Shown here: positions 63,274-64,000 of the stretch, in pieces
Position numbering within the stretch: position 1 is the stretch's first letter
Layout: each line of letters opens with the position of its first letter
Assembly (NCBI GenBank): GCA_903910385.1
Contig: CAIVZM010000018.1
Coordinates: 62,001-126,000, forward strand
Length of the DNA stretch: 64,000 bases
Source: an uncultured Armatimonadota bacterium
GTDB lineage: Bacteria > Armatimonadota > Armatimonadia > Armatimonadales > Armatimonadaceae
Reading direction: 5' to 3'
Made by a program: the position numbers and the translations under genes
Notes under the pieces: generated by a model
The model's database searches: none
Seen by the model: the letters and a program-made list of their open reading frames with translations, nothing else
What the model was told of the DNA's origin: nothing

Positions 63274-64000
63274 AACGAATTCTGCCAATATTACTGGCCC
63301 TTATTGCTGTCTCCTCACTCATCGCGAATGTCCTGCTCTACATGCGATACTCCACGACCCGTCCGCTCATGACGATGAACGACACGGTGATTACCAAAAA
63401 AGACTATCAGGACATGATGGACGCTCTCTACGGTCGGCAGACGCTCACAAAAATGGCTTATGCGAAAATTATTCATAACGCCGCTGTGAAAAATAATGTA
63501 ACGGTCAGTGATAGTGATGTCGATGCAAGGATCGCAGAAGTCCATCGTCGCAGTCCTGCCGTCGTTGAGGCGGCGCAACGTGATCCTCTCCGCGCTCAGC
63601 TTCTCAAGGATGAAGTTCGGACGACTCTGGAGTTGGAAAATATCCGGATAAAAGATATCAAGGTGACCGACGACGAGGCGTTAGCGTTCTTCCAGCAAAA
63701 CAAACAGGCATGGGTCTTGCCGTTACAGACGAAAACCACCATGGCTGTTGCAGAAAATGAGACGGATGCAAGCGCCGCGAAAGAAATGATGGCGAATAAA
63801 GTTGATCTGAATGTCATTAGTCAGTCGGCGCGCATACGTGTCGTCGGTATCAATGGATTCGCTCCAAACTGGAATGTCATGCCGCCGGCGGATCGTGGAC
63901 GACTGACTGCAGAAGTCAATCAAACACCAGTAGGGCAATCAAAGATCATTACGGTTCAATTGCCCAAAAAACGGGACGATGGATCGGTCATTATGGCGAA
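63270..64000 (+). CDS. Peptidyl-prolyl isomerase-like (SurA/EpsD-type), cut by window end
   Basis: At least 243 residues, open to the window edge. ATG 63270 has GGAGG seven bases upstream and overlaps the previous stop. It begins with a membrane/signal helix (KRILPILLALIAVSSLIANV), then NDTVITKKDYQDMMDAL, and a helical SurA-N-like chaperone part (DSDVDARIAEVHRRS, AQLLKDEVRTTLELENIRIK). Then DDEALAFFQQNKQAW leads toward a PpiC-type domain beyond the edge. EpsD-type isomerases are known in exopolysaccharide loci; the catalytic domain itself is not visible. Confidence 0.75.
   Translation, partial: MKRILPILLALIAVSSLIANVLLYMRYSTTRPLMTMNDTVITKKDYQDMMDALYGRQTLTKMAYAKIIHNAAVKNNVTVSDSDVDARIAEVHRRSPAVVEAAQRDPLRAQLLKDEVRTTLELENIRIKDIKVTDDEALAFFQQNKQAWVLPLQTKTTMAVAENETDASAAKEMMANKVDLNVISQSARIRVVGINGFAPNWNVMPPADRGRLTAEVNQTPVGQSKIITVQLPKKRDDGSVIMA

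Noticed and set aside
1-64000. CRISPR arrays, tRNA and rRNA genes, insertion sequences, prophage genes
   Set aside because: No regularly spaced repeats, cloverleaf T-arm motifs, transposase or phage structural genes were seen.

Overview
The window looks like chromosome of a free-living, environmental, diderm-type bacterium with moderate-to-high GC. A Wza/Wzz exopolysaccharide exporter, two multihaem-poor cytochrome-like proteins of the DUF1592/DUF1552 type, a GH44 hydrolase, an M60 peptidase, and an hfq with a short Gram-positive-like core together suggest a lineage such as Armatimonadota or a relative, or Planctomycetes/Verrucomicrobia. This placement is inference; no rRNA or tRNA gene is present to confirm it. 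Many starts are TTG or GTG with a clear GGAGG-type ribosome site.

Layout. 1-2.95 kb: a DUF4268-like PD-(D/E)XK protein ending in a 12-bp tandem repeat, a decayed metallophosphoesterase, and a K+ channel with RCK domain. 3.0-13.9 kb: a raffinose-synthase-type GH36 gene and two permeases of a nucleoside-type (BMP family) ABC importer, then a plus-strand DUF1592/DUF1552 pair, then the importer's double ATPase and lipoprotein. The importer is therefore split by the inserted pair. 14.0-19.7 kb (minus strand): a sigma-70-like factor, a protein with an HTH-like segment, a three-part fusion of ImmA/IrrE protease, UvrD helicase and a degenerate Fe-S nuclease domain, and a DUF5706/PycTM membrane protein. 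This is the most likely undescribed system in the window.

19.9-32.1 kb: a clostripain-family lipoprotein whose catalytic Cys is Ser, RNase D with a structured leader, a MOSC protein, dapF, miaA-hfq (overlapping), a lipoprotein, a GT4 glycosyltransferase, an M60-type peptidase and an inositol-monophosphatase-family enzyme. 32.4-39.3 kb: a 1172-residue repeat-rich protein with a CHASE2-like sensor region, a 1.2-kb hairpin-rich gene-free stretch, and a DUF3857/transglutaminase protein.

39.3-64.0 kb: a large Wzx/Wzy-type exopolysaccharide locus. Reading leftward from about 58.0 kb: wza, wzz, a CpsD-like ATPase, a membrane GT2, a 46-residue coupled membrane protein, a membrane-anchored GH44 hydrolase, wzy, wzx, an acyltransferase-3 remnant, an FAD oxidoreductase, GT2, two hexapeptide acyltransferases, GT2 and an ABC exporter. 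Reading rightward from 58.7 kb: a TagA/WecG-type transferase, a GT2, two GT4s and an EpsD-like peptidyl-prolyl isomerase cut by the window end. Together these would build, decorate, flip, polymerise and export one polysaccharide. No priming sugar-phosphate transferase lies inside the window.
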